From NCBI GenBank assembly GCA_023427845.1, contig JAEYZX010000164.1, positions 1-9,919 of the forward strand: a stretch of 9,919 nt of DNA, read 5' to 3'. A model generated the notes under the pieces. The model worked only from the letters and a program-made list of their open reading frames with translations. It searched no databases and was not told where the DNA came from. The stretch is from Bacteroidota bacterium (GTDB taxonomy: Bacteria; Bacteroidota; Bacteroidia; Flavobacteriales; Flavobacteriaceae). A program made the position numbers and the translations under genes. Below are positions 1 to 5,071 of this stretch, in pieces; the stretch's first letter is position 1; each line of letters starts with the position of its first letter.

Positions 1-478
1 GTCCTTCCATTTTTCCATAAACCGGATCGTTGTCGGGAATCGGTACGTTTTTGATGTTATCGAGCACTTTTTCCCTTTCGCCTTCATCGCCTTTTATCAA
101 ATCGTAATCGCTTCCGTTTGGATAAGCGCCTACGACTGCGAAATCGTCTGATGCGGTTATTTTCTTGTGCGCCACACCGGCTGGAATAACTACCACATCG
201 CCTTCTTCAACCGAAACTTCCTTGCCTGCATCGCCACCAAATTGAAGCGTCGCATATCCTTTGTAAACACCAAGAACCTCATGTGTATTACTGTGATAAT
301 GATGGTAATCATAGACGCCGTTCTTCCACGCATTGCTCCAATTCCGTTCGGCAAAATGCGCAATTATATAATCTGCGTCGACTTTCTCCTCTGAAAATAC
401 CGCCTGATAAAGCAGTAGTGGAAGGCGATTGTTAGGAATCTTTCCGTCGTCTTTGAATTTAAGCTGTATTGGCTCCAT
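1..478 (-). CDS. Cupin-domain protein (YjlB-like), C-terminus beyond left edge
   Basis: Reading the minus strand from the ATG at 478 gives 159 codons with no stop before the window edge, so the 3' end is missing. Both cupin motifs are present. Motif 1 is HYH, four residues, then E and G (around residues 59-74, in VYDYHHYHSNTHEVLGVYKG), supplying the His, His and Glu metal ligands. Motif 2 is GDVVVIPAGVAH (around residues 94-105), supplying the last His. The usual final Asn of motif 2 is not obvious. The small single-domain layout and the tail with DYDLIKG resemble the YjlB group of uncharacterised bacterial cupins, normally about 160-170 residues, so little is probably missing. Cupins bind a metal and may be enzymes or sugar/small-molecule binders; the substrate cannot be read from sequence. 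The gene starts 15 bases after the aldo/keto reductase stop on the same strand, so the two are probably cotranscribed. Family assignment is firm, function is unknown. Confidence 0.88.
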   Translation of the reverse strand, partial: MEPIQLKFKDDGKIPNNRLPLLLYQAVFSEEKVDADYIIAHFAERNWSNAWKNGVYDYHHYHSNTHEVLGVYKGYATLQFGGDAGKEVSVEEGDVVVIPAGVAHKKITASDDFAVVGAYPNGSDYDLIKGDEGEREKVLDNIKNVPIPDNDPVYGKMEG

Positions 479-493
479 GATGTTTGATTTAAG

Positions 494-1441
494 TTACCAT
501 GCACTTGCTGATGTCAGATGCCGAATGATGTTCGCATCGAGATCCAGCTTTGGCGCTTCAATAATACTTTCGAGTTGTTCGGATGTTGTAGCGCTAACGA
601 TTGGCGCAGTTACCGACGGACGGTGCAACAGCCAGGCCAGCGCTACAGCGGCTGGCGTTGAATTAGATTCGGCCGCTACCTCGTCGAGCGCATCGAGAAT
701 ACGAAGACCGCGTTCGTCAAGGAATTTTTCCATTCCGCCACCACGCGGACTCTTATCAAAATCGGCCTTGGACCGATATTTACCCGTCAGGAAACCGCTT
801 TGAAGCGAATAATAAGGAATTACGCCAAGATTATGTCCGAGGCACAACGGCTCAAGTCCGTTTTCAAAATTTTCACGTTCGTATAAATTGTAATGGGGCT
901 GAAGCGTTTGGTAGGCGGGAAGTTCGTTTTCGGCGCTGACAGCCAACGATTCCTTTAATCGGTCTGCTGTTATGTTTGACGCGCCAATCCAGCGAATTTT
1001 TCCTTCTTTGATCAGTTGATCGTAAGCTTCAAGCGTTTCGGTGATGGGCGTATCGGCGTCGTCATAATGCGACTGATAGAGATCGATGTAATCCGTTTTT
1101 AATCGCTTGAGCGAATCTTCGGCCGATTTTATAATATAGGATTTTTTGAGTTGCCGGCCTTGCCCATTATCCGAACCAACCTTTGTAGCCAATATGATTT
1201 TGTTCCGGTTGTTCTTCTGTTTCATCCACTTTCCGATAATAGCTTCGGATTCGCCACCTGAGTTTCCTTGTGCCCATCTGGAATATGAATCGGCAGTATC
1301 AATGCAATTGAATCCGGCGGCGGTAAATTCATCTAAAATTTTGAACGATTGCTTTTCATCGAGCGTCCAGCCAAAAACATTTCCGCCAAAAACAATCGGA
1401 TATATATCAAGATCTGTTTTACCTAATGTCCTTTTCTCCAT
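494..1441 (-). CDS. Aldo/keto reductase, NAD(P)H-dependent
   Basis: The product has 315 residues, the usual length of a (beta/alpha)8-barrel aldo/keto reductase. With the ATG at 1441 as residue 1, the catalytic tetrad is visible: Asp48 and Tyr53 in CIDTADSY, Lys87 in ATKVGS, and His125 in YQSHYDD. The C-terminal segment around residues 281-292 (PIVSATTSEQLE) corresponds to the cofactor-binding loop and helix of the family. It most resembles the YajO/YghZ-type bacterial reductases, which act on small aldehydes and ketones; the physiological substrate cannot be deduced. The frame stays open two codons further to a TTG at 1447, but the ATG at 1441 giving MEKRTLGKT is the normal N-terminus for the family and is preferred. 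The gene is divergent from rseP and probably forms a two-gene unit with the downstream cupin gene. There is no strong ribosome binding site, as is common in Bacteroidota. Confidence 0.93.
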   Translation of the reverse strand: MEKRTLGKTDLDIYPIVFGGNVFGWTLDEKQSFKILDEFTAAGFNCIDTADSYSRWAQGNSGGESEAIIGKWMKQKNNRNKIILATKVGSDNGQGRQLKKSYIIKSAEDSLKRLKTDYIDLYQSHYDDADTPITETLEAYDQLIKEGKIRWIGASNITADRLKESLAVSAENELPAYQTLQPHYNLYERENFENGLEPLCLGHNLGVIPYYSLQSGFLTGKYRSKADFDKSPRGGGMEKFLDERGLRILDALDEVAAESNSTPAAVALAWLLHRPSVTAPIVSATTSEQLESIIEAPKLDLDANIIRHLTSASAW

Positions 1442-1506
1442 CGTCAACTAAATTATGTTAATCGTTTAAGCCGAAACAATTGACTTCGCTCGGCAATCCG
1501 GCTTGC

Positions 1507-1520
1507 AAGTAAATTTACTT
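1507..1520. promoter_or_regulatory. Perfect 14-bp palindrome, candidate operator
   Basis: AAGTAAATTTACTT is its own reverse complement. It lies in the 210-base spacer between the divergent aldo/keto reductase and rseP genes, 66-79 bases upstream of the reductase ATG and 131-144 bases upstream of the rseP ATG. Position and symmetry would fit a dimeric repressor or activator site for the reductase-cupin unit. AT-rich palindromes of this size also arise by chance, and no regulator gene is adjacent. Confidence 0.3.
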
Positions 1521-1589
1521 TACTGACAACAAAGTAGAAAACGTCATGAGCCATATTAACAAACATTTAGATATTGACTTTCCAAGGCG

Positions 1590-1621
1590 TTGCTTTAGTT
1601 GATGAGAAAACACTATTTTTG
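1590..1621 (+). promoter_or_regulatory. Promoter of rseP
   Basis: TATTTTTG at 1614-1621 matches the Bacteroidota -7 element TAnnTTTG. A TTG at 1590-1592, 21 bases upstream, can serve as the -33 element. Transcription would start near 1625, leaving a leader of about 27 bases before the ATG at 1652. The assignment is by consensus match only. Confidence 0.5.
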
Positions 1622-1651
1622 TCCGCAATTGATTGAATCTAAAAATATAAA

Positions 1652-2995
1652 ATGGAAATAATTATTAAACTCTCACAGTTTCTGTTGAGTTTATCCCTTC
1701 TGATTGTACTTCACGAACTTGGACACTTCATACCAGCTAAATTATTCAAGACACGCGTAGAGAAATTCTATCTCTTTTTTGACGTTAAGTTTTCGTTGCT
1801 AAAGAAAAAAATAGGCGAAACGGAATACGGGATCGGATGGCTGCCGCTCGGCGGGTATGTCAAAATATCGGGAATGATTGATGAAAGCATGGACAAGGAG
1901 CAGATGGCGCTTCCACCACAACCGTGGGAGTTCCGTTCCAAACCCTCATGGCAACGATTGATTATCATGCTGGGCGGAGTAACCGTAAACTTTATACTTG
2001 CGTTTATCATTTTTATCGGAATGGCCTATGTTTATGGCGATACCTATATTTCGAATTCTGATTTGAAGGATGGAGTAGCAATCGAACATGAAGCAATGAA
2101 ACGCGTTGGTTTTCAAACCGGAGACAAGATTGTTGCTGTAGACGGAAAACCTGTCGAAAGACTTGATGCCACTACTAATTTGTCGATTCTGATGGCAGAA
2201 AACGTCGTTATCGAGCGTGACGGTGTACAAAAGAAAATTGAAATGCCGGTCAATTTTATCGATCAGGTTACCAGCGGCGAGAAGAAACGGCTGGTCGTGG
2301 CAAGGCATCCATTTGCCATTGCCGATGTGCCGAAAGACTCACATAATGATTCGCTCAAAGCCCGTGATGTAATGGTTTCGTTAAACGGACAAGAGGCCAA
2401 ATACATGGATCAGGTTACGAAAATCCTCGAGGAAAATAAAGGGAAAACGCTTCCCGCAGTTGTGATTCGCGACAATGAGAAAAAACAACTTACCGTAAAT
2501 GTGTCGACCGAGGGGAAACTTGGCGTCGTTATTGGGCAACTTGACGACAAACAGCTTACGAAACTTGGCTATTATAAGGCAACTACGGAGAAATACGGGT
2601 TCCTGGAATCGATTCCGGTCGGACTTCAAAAAGGAAAAGACCAACTTGCCGGTTACGGACGTCAATTGCAAATGATATTCTCCCCGGAAACCGGTGCTTA
2701 TAAATCGGTTGGCGGTTTCTACGCGATCTTTAACATCTTTCCGGATCAATGGAGCTGGGAGGCGTTTTGGAACATTACAGCGATCCTTTCGATCATGCTG
2801 GGAGTTATGAACCTGCTTCCGATTCCGGCTCTTGATGGCGGTCACGTAATGTTCCTGCTTTATGAAATGATTACCGGCCGCAAACCAAGCGACAAGTTCA
2901 TGGAATATGCGCAAATGGCTGGATTCATACTACTTATAGCGCTCATCCTGTTTGCGAACGGCAATGATATTTACAAAGCCATTATAGGCAAGTAA
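1652..2995 (+). CDS. rseP: Site-2 intramembrane zinc protease RseP
   Basis: This is a 447-residue membrane metalloprotease of the M50B (S2P) family, which cleaves transmembrane substrates such as anti-sigma factors and remnant signal peptides inside the inner membrane. The zinc-binding HELGH is at residues 21-25 in the first membrane helix. The second active-site motif, NLLPIPALDG, is at 387-396 with Asp395 as the third zinc ligand. A conserved GWLPLGGYVKI loop (62-72) follows helix 1. Further helices lie near 104-127, 372-390 and 421-439. Between helices 2 and 3 are two divergent PDZ-like repeats, about 139-200 (with GFQTGDKIVAVDG) and 233-285 (with DVMVSLNG). All catalytic residues are present and the length is normal. 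There is no Shine-Dalgarno sequence; the start is chosen because helix 1 begins at once and no earlier in-frame start is needed. No adjacent sigma or anti-sigma gene is visible, so substrates cannot be named. Confidence 0.96.
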   Translation: MEIIIKLSQFLLSLSLLIVLHELGHFIPAKLFKTRVEKFYLFFDVKFSLLKKKIGETEYGIGWLPLGGYVKISGMIDESMDKEQMALPPQPWEFRSKPSWQRLIIMLGGVTVNFILAFIIFIGMAYVYGDTYISNSDLKDGVAIEHEAMKRVGFQTGDKIVAVDGKPVERLDATTNLSILMAENVVIERDGVQKKIEMPVNFIDQVTSGEKKRLVVARHPFAIADVPKDSHNDSLKARDVMVSLNGQEAKYMDQVTKILEENKGKTLPAVVIRDNEKKQLTVNVSTEGKLGVVIGQLDDKQLTKLGYYKATTEKYGFLESIPVGLQKGKDQLAGYGRQLQMIFSPETGAYKSVGGFYAIFNIFPDQWSWEAFWNITAILSIMLGVMNLLPIPALDGGHVMFLLYEMITGRKPSDKFMEYAQMAGFILLIALILFANGNDIYKAIIGK

Positions 2996-3023
2996 AAATT
3001 TTAAAAATTTTGTTGTTTTTTTA

Positions 3024-3054
3024 TTTGGAACAAATATTTTTCGGCTTATATTTG
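3024..3054 (+). promoter_or_regulatory. Promoter of tRNA-Asn
   Basis: TTTG at 3024-3027, exactly 19 bases, then TATATTTG at 3047-3054 gives a full match to the Bacteroidota -33/-7 consensus TTTG-N19-TAnnTTTG. The tRNA 5' end lies 25 bases after the -7 element, leaving a short 5' leader for RNase P to remove. This is the best promoter match in the window. Confidence 0.75.
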
Positions 3055-3078
3055 CAACCGCTAAAAAGATATACATCT

Positions 3079-3152
3079 TCCTCCTTAGCTCAGTTGGTTA
3101 GAGCATCTGACTGTTAATCAGAGGGTCCTTGGTTCGAGCCCAAGAGGGGGAG
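3079..3152 (+). tRNA. tRNA-Asn(GTT)
   Basis: The 74 bases fold as a full cloverleaf. The acceptor stem TCCTCCT pairs with AGGGGGA (3145-3151, one G-U pair), followed by discriminator G3152. The D stem is GCTC/GAGC. The anticodon stem TCTGA/TCAGA holds loop CTGTTAA, with anticodon GTT at 3113-3115. The T stem CTTGG/CCAAG holds loop TTCGAGC. CCA is not encoded and must be added after transcription. The gene has its own promoter upstream and an intrinsic terminator directly downstream, so it is a single-gene transcript. Confidence 0.96.
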
Positions 3153-3156
3153 CTTT

Positions 3157-3184
3157 AAAAGCCGGTCACTGACCGGCTTTTTTT
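3157..3184 (+). terminator. Intrinsic terminator after tRNA-Asn
   Basis: GCCGGTC (3161-3167) pairs perfectly with GACCGGC (3171-3177) around a three-base loop. It is preceded by AAAA and followed by seven T residues, a classic rho-independent terminator ending the tRNA-Asn transcript. Confidence 0.9.
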
Positions 3185-3314
3185 ATTTAGTTAAGTATCG
3201 TGTTTGTCGTTGTATTTTGGAATCTGAACCTGACATTCAAACCTGAAATGGCCGATCGGCTACTATTGAAACAGCAATCGTAAAATCAAGTAGAAAAACT
3301 TTATTATTTTATAC

Positions 3315-3322
3315 TATTTTTG
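3315..3322 (+). promoter_or_regulatory. -7 element of the tRNA-Arg promoter
   Basis: TATTTTTG matches TAnnTTTG and ends 12 bases before the tRNA 5' end. No TTTG lies at the expected 19-base spacing (3292-3295 reads AGAA), so the -33 part is weak. The bases after it (CAGCCACTAAAA) closely copy those after the tRNA-Asn -7 element, which supports the assignment. Confidence 0.55.
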
Positions 3323-3334
3323 CAGCCACTAAAA

Positions 3335-3406
3335 GGTCCCGTAGTTCAACGGATAGAATAGAAGTTTCCTAAACTTTAGATCCAAGTTCGATTCTTGGCG
3401 GGATCA
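3335..3406 (+). tRNA. tRNA-Arg(CCT)
   Basis: The 72 bases fold as a cloverleaf. Acceptor GGTCCCG pairs with CGGGATC (3399-3405, one G-U pair), followed by discriminator A3406. The D stem is GTTC/GAAT. The anticodon stem GAAGT/ACTTT holds loop TTCCTAA, with anticodon CCT at 3368-3370, reading AGG. The T stem CCAAG/CTTGG holds loop TTCGATT. The 3' CCA is not encoded. It has its own -7 element and a terminator a few bases downstream, so it is transcribed alone. Confidence 0.95.
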
Positions 3407-3410
3407 CAAA

Positions 3411-3436
3411 AAAAAGGCTGCAACCGCAGCCTTTTT
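3411..3436. terminator. Bidirectional terminator between tRNA-Arg and the haemoglobin gene
   Basis: AAAAAGGCTGC, loop AACC, then GCAGCCTTTTT forms an eleven-pair symmetric hairpin whose outer five pairs are A-T on each side. It therefore provides a U-tract in both directions. It ends the tRNA-Arg transcript on the plus strand and, starting four bases after the TGA at 3440-3442, the haemoglobin operon on the minus strand. Confidence 0.88.
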
Positions 3437-3439
3437 GAT

Positions 3440-3832
3440 TCAATTACTTTTTTGCCTGTTTTCAAAAATTGAAACCATCAATATGGTCTGCATTTTTCGC
3501 GCCCGTCGTTTGAGTATCTCGACGTTGGCACCTTCAAAATGTTCGTCCAAAGTTTCAAACCATAGGTTGAGCCATGTCCCAAAATGGTAAGGGCTTATCG
3601 CTCTGCCTGCAACCTCGTCTGCGTGCTGGTGTGCGGTAATCGGATTTCCATCATACCGTTTTCCGCCAAAAAGGTTCATCTCCCAAAAATCGGTCAGTTT
3701 TTCAAGATGTTCCGGCCAATCGGTAATGACGTTGTTGAAAATTGGGCCGAGGGTTTCATCACCACGGACTTTCACATAGAACGAATCCACAAGTTTAAAT
3801 ACGTCAGCCCTATTTTCAATTTCCTTTCTCAT
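3440..3832 (-). CDS. Group III truncated haemoglobin
   Basis: The 130-residue product fits the 2-over-2 globin fold and aligns from memory with Campylobacter jejuni Ctb, the type member of group III. Expected haem-pocket residues are visible: Tyr19 (B10) in DSFYVKVR, His42 (E7) in WPEHLEKLTDFW, proximal His68 (F8) in GNPITAHQH, and Trp87 (G8) in FGTWLNLW. The shared block LGPIFNN is at residues 28-34. Group III globins bind O2 and NO and are linked to nitrosative stress or microaerobic oxygen handling; the exact role here is not shown by sequence. The start ATG (3830-3832) shares one base with the TAA stop of the upstream membrane protein gene, so translation is probably coupled. The bidirectional terminator directly follows the stop. 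A Crp/Fnr regulator and its likely operator lie upstream on the same strand, suggesting oxygen- or NO-responsive expression. Confidence 0.93.
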   Translation of the reverse strand: MRKEIENRADVFKLVDSFYVKVRGDETLGPIFNNVITDWPEHLEKLTDFWEMNLFGGKRYDGNPITAHQHADEVAGRAISPYHFGTWLNLWFETLDEHFEGANVEILKRRARKMQTILMVSIFENRQKSN

Positions 3833-4116
3833 TATCGTATGAAATTCACTGTGGCAAGGATTACATTTACAATCACACCAACAATCAATATATTAAAAAT
3901 AACTTTCGGCTTCTGCTGTGAAAGTACGGCACCGTTAAATCCGATGCAAGCGCAAACAACCAAGAAAAGTTGGGTCATTTGTCCAACACTTGTCCCATTC
4001 ATCAATATTGCCATTGCGGCAATTCCACCAAGGCAACTTTGTGCCAAAACAGCTACTGTTGTTGCTCCCATAAAACTCTGTTCAAACTCTCCGAATATTC
4101 TAGCATATGTGCTCAT
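3832..4116 (-). CDS. Small three-helix membrane protein of unknown function
   Basis: I do not recognise a family. The 94-residue product starts with a short polar stretch (MSTYARIFGEFEQSF). Three hydrophobic segments follow, at about 18-39, 44-66 and 70-93, joined by very short loops (NGTS and QQKPK), ending in Arg94. Cysteines are at 28, 55 and 57, the last two as CAC inside helix 2; small residues (Gly, Ala) are frequent in helices 1 and 2. There is no signal peptide separate from helix 1. Its TAA stop overlaps the ATG of the truncated haemoglobin gene by one base, which argues that this is a real gene expressed at a fixed ratio with the globin. A role as membrane partner or redox relay for the haemoglobin is possible but is inference from context only. 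The start at 4116 is the first ATG after the predicted promoter and operator. Confidence 0.8.
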   Translation of the reverse strand: MSTYARIFGEFEQSFMGATTVAVLAQSCLGGIAAMAILMNGTSVGQMTQLFLVVCACIGFNGAVLSQQKPKVIFNILIVGVIVNVILATVNFIR

Positions 4117-4139
4117 GACTGTAATTTTATTTGTTTATG

Positions 4140-4147
4140 TAAAATTA
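4140..4147 (-). promoter_or_regulatory. Candidate -7 element of the membrane protein-haemoglobin operon
   Basis: On the minus strand this reads TAATTTTA, matching TAnnTTTG except for the last base. Transcription would begin near 4136, giving a leader of about 20 bases before the ATG at 4116. The imperfect match would suit a promoter that depends on an activator, and a Crp/Fnr-like dyad is centred about 41.5 bases upstream of that start. Confidence 0.4.
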
Positions 4148-4167
4148 CGTCGATGGGCTGCGTCGAA

Positions 4168-4187
4168 TTTATGACCTAAATCATAAA
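4168..4187. promoter_or_regulatory. Crp/Fnr-type operator (dyad)
   Basis: TTTATGA, six bases (CCTAAA), then TCATAAA is a perfect inverted repeat with 7-bp arms. The TGA-N6-TCA core has the spacing of Crp (TGTGA-N6-TCACA) and Fnr (TTGA-N6-TCAA) sites. It lies directly between the Crp/Fnr gene (stop at 4195) and the membrane protein gene (start at 4116). Its centre is about 41.5 bases upstream of the predicted start of the haemoglobin operon, the classical class II activator position. Binding by the neighbouring regulator is inferred. Confidence 0.6.
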
Positions 4188-4194
4188 CGAAAAA

Positions 4195-4791
4195 TTATCG
4201 GTAAACTTTTCGATTTTCAATGAACAATTCCCCTTTCTTCTCGAGCGCTTTGATCGACCGGATTACGGTTTCAACCCTCAAGCCGGTTAAATCCGCCAGC
4301 TGCTGACGCGTAAACCGGACATAGTATTTTTCATTTTTCGCTACAGGGTCGACATGTTCCTTAAAATAATCGATGAGTTTCAAAAGCCGGTGCTCGGGAT
4401 CGTGCGATGCTATTTCGGATGCCATTATCGCTTTATAGTACAATCGTGCAGCCAGACGCTGACTGATTGCAATTGCGGTTTCCGGATGTTTGCGTTGCAT
4501 CTCAAAAAAAGCGTCTTTAGGTAATGCCAACAGCTCAACATTGGTTAGTGCTTCGGCATTCGCAGGATATTTTTCCCCAATCAATAATGGAGGTTCTCCA
4601 AAACTGTCGCCCACAGAAAATATCCCCTGCAGGAATTCCTTCCCTTCTTCATTATAATTGTTCATTTTCATCTCGCCGGAAGCGACCTGAAAGTAAAATT
4701 TAGCGGTGTCACCCTGATGAAAAAGTATCTCGCCTTTTTCCAATTTCTTTGTGACGGCTCCGTATGCGATTAATAATTCGGATTGGATCAT
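4195..4791 (-). CDS. Crp/Fnr family transcription regulator
   Basis: The 198-residue product has an N-terminal cyclic-nucleotide-binding-type beta roll (about 15-110, with EKGEILFHQGD at 18-28 and GDSFGEPPLL at 61-70). A dimerisation helix (about 104-128) and a C-terminal winged helix-turn-helix (about 133-198) follow. The recognition helix contains VETVIR (173-178), keeping the Glu and Arg that contact the TGA half-site in Crp and Fnr. It has no cysteine at all, so it cannot carry an Fnr-type Fe-S cluster. The Arg-Ser/Thr that binds cyclic AMP phosphate in Crp is replaced by YPANAEA (75-81), so cAMP binding is unlikely. The ligand may be haem, another small molecule or none. The frame is open two codons further to a TTG at 4797, but the N-terminus MIQSELLIAYGA fits relatives. 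The gene lies upstream of, and on the same strand as, the membrane protein-haemoglobin pair and is their likely regulator. Confidence 0.92.
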   Translation of the reverse strand: MIQSELLIAYGAVTKKLEKGEILFHQGDTAKFYFQVASGEMKMNNYNEEGKEFLQGIFSVGDSFGEPPLLIGEKYPANAEALTNVELLALPKDAFFEMQRKHPETAIAISQRLAARLYYKAIMASEIASHDPEHRLLKLIDYFKEHVDPVAKNEKYYVRFTRQQLADLTGLRVETVIRSIKALEKKGELFIENRKVYR

Positions 4792-4794
4792 ACG

Positions 4795-4802
4795 CAAAAA
4801 TA
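4795..4802 (-). promoter_or_regulatory. -7 element at the Crp/Fnr start codon
   Basis: On the minus strand TATTTTTG matches TAnnTTTG exactly and ends only three bases before the ATG at 4791. If it is used, transcription would begin at or beside the start codon and the mRNA would be leaderless. No good -33 TTTG lies 19 bases upstream, so this is tentative. The terminator at 4826-4854 isolates the gene from transcription further upstream, so a promoter is needed between 4792 and 4825. Confidence 0.4.
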
Positions 4803-4825
4803 AGATTATTCATTGTCATCCATTT

Positions 4826-4854
4826 AAAAACAAAAAGCCCGACTGTTGCCGGGC
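4826..4854 (-). terminator. Intrinsic terminator upstream of the Crp/Fnr gene
   Basis: On the minus strand GCCCGGC, loop AACA, GTCGGGC forms a seven-pair stem (one G-T pair), followed by TTTTTGTTTTT. The poly-T lies only on the minus-strand side, so it terminates leftward transcription arriving from 4880 or beyond. No convincing intact minus-strand gene lies before it; a possible coding remnant ends at 4878. Confidence 0.75.
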
Positions 4855-4877
4855 CTATATGGTGAGTAAAGCGTTCA

Positions 4878-4952
4878 TCATTTATCAGCATCCTCTGCGG
4901 CAGCATCAAAATCGATGAGTGTTGGTTTTAATCTATATGTTAAAATTACAAG
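4878..4952 (-). pseudogene. Possible coding remnant (24 codons and stop)
   Basis: On the minus strand a frame runs open from just after a TAA (4953-4955) to a TGA at 4878-4880. It ends in IDFDAAAEDADK, an acidic tail of ordinary-looking codons, 23 bases before a strong terminator. There is no ATG, GTG or TTG start in frame. It could be the 3' end of a decayed gene, or chance. I recognise no family. The rest of the 274-base spacer 4798-5071 holds only the terminator and the promoter regions of the flanking genes. Confidence 0.25.
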
Positions 4953-5071
4953 TTAAATGGCAGTGAGCCTTATATAATTAAATGCAAGAATTGTAAATAT
5001 TCAATAGTATAACGCTCCTACTCTTGCATAATTTCGCAATTCGGCCGTTATTGCATAACAAATTCAATATT

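Noticed and set aside
1146..1451. Plus-strand frames inside the aldo/keto reductase gene, and similar antisense frames in rseP, the M13 and M28 genes
   Set aside because: All lie opposite well-supported genes with clear catalytic motifs and show no family features of their own.
2999..3023. AT-only hairpin and T-run after rseP as an intrinsic terminator
   Set aside because: There is no G-C stem. The A/T runs may simply be the AT-rich upstream region of the tRNA-Asn promoter, so I cannot support a terminator here.
4709..4909. 66-codon minus-strand frame overlapping the start of the Crp/Fnr gene
   Set aside because: It runs through the terminator at 4826-4854 and into the first codons of the regulator in another frame, and its composition resembles no protein family. 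It is a chance frame.
5024..5071. Upstream ATG start for the M13 peptidase, adding 16 residues
   Set aside because: The extension would bury the signal peptide behind a polar segment; the ATG at 5072 gives a normal signal peptide at the N-terminus.
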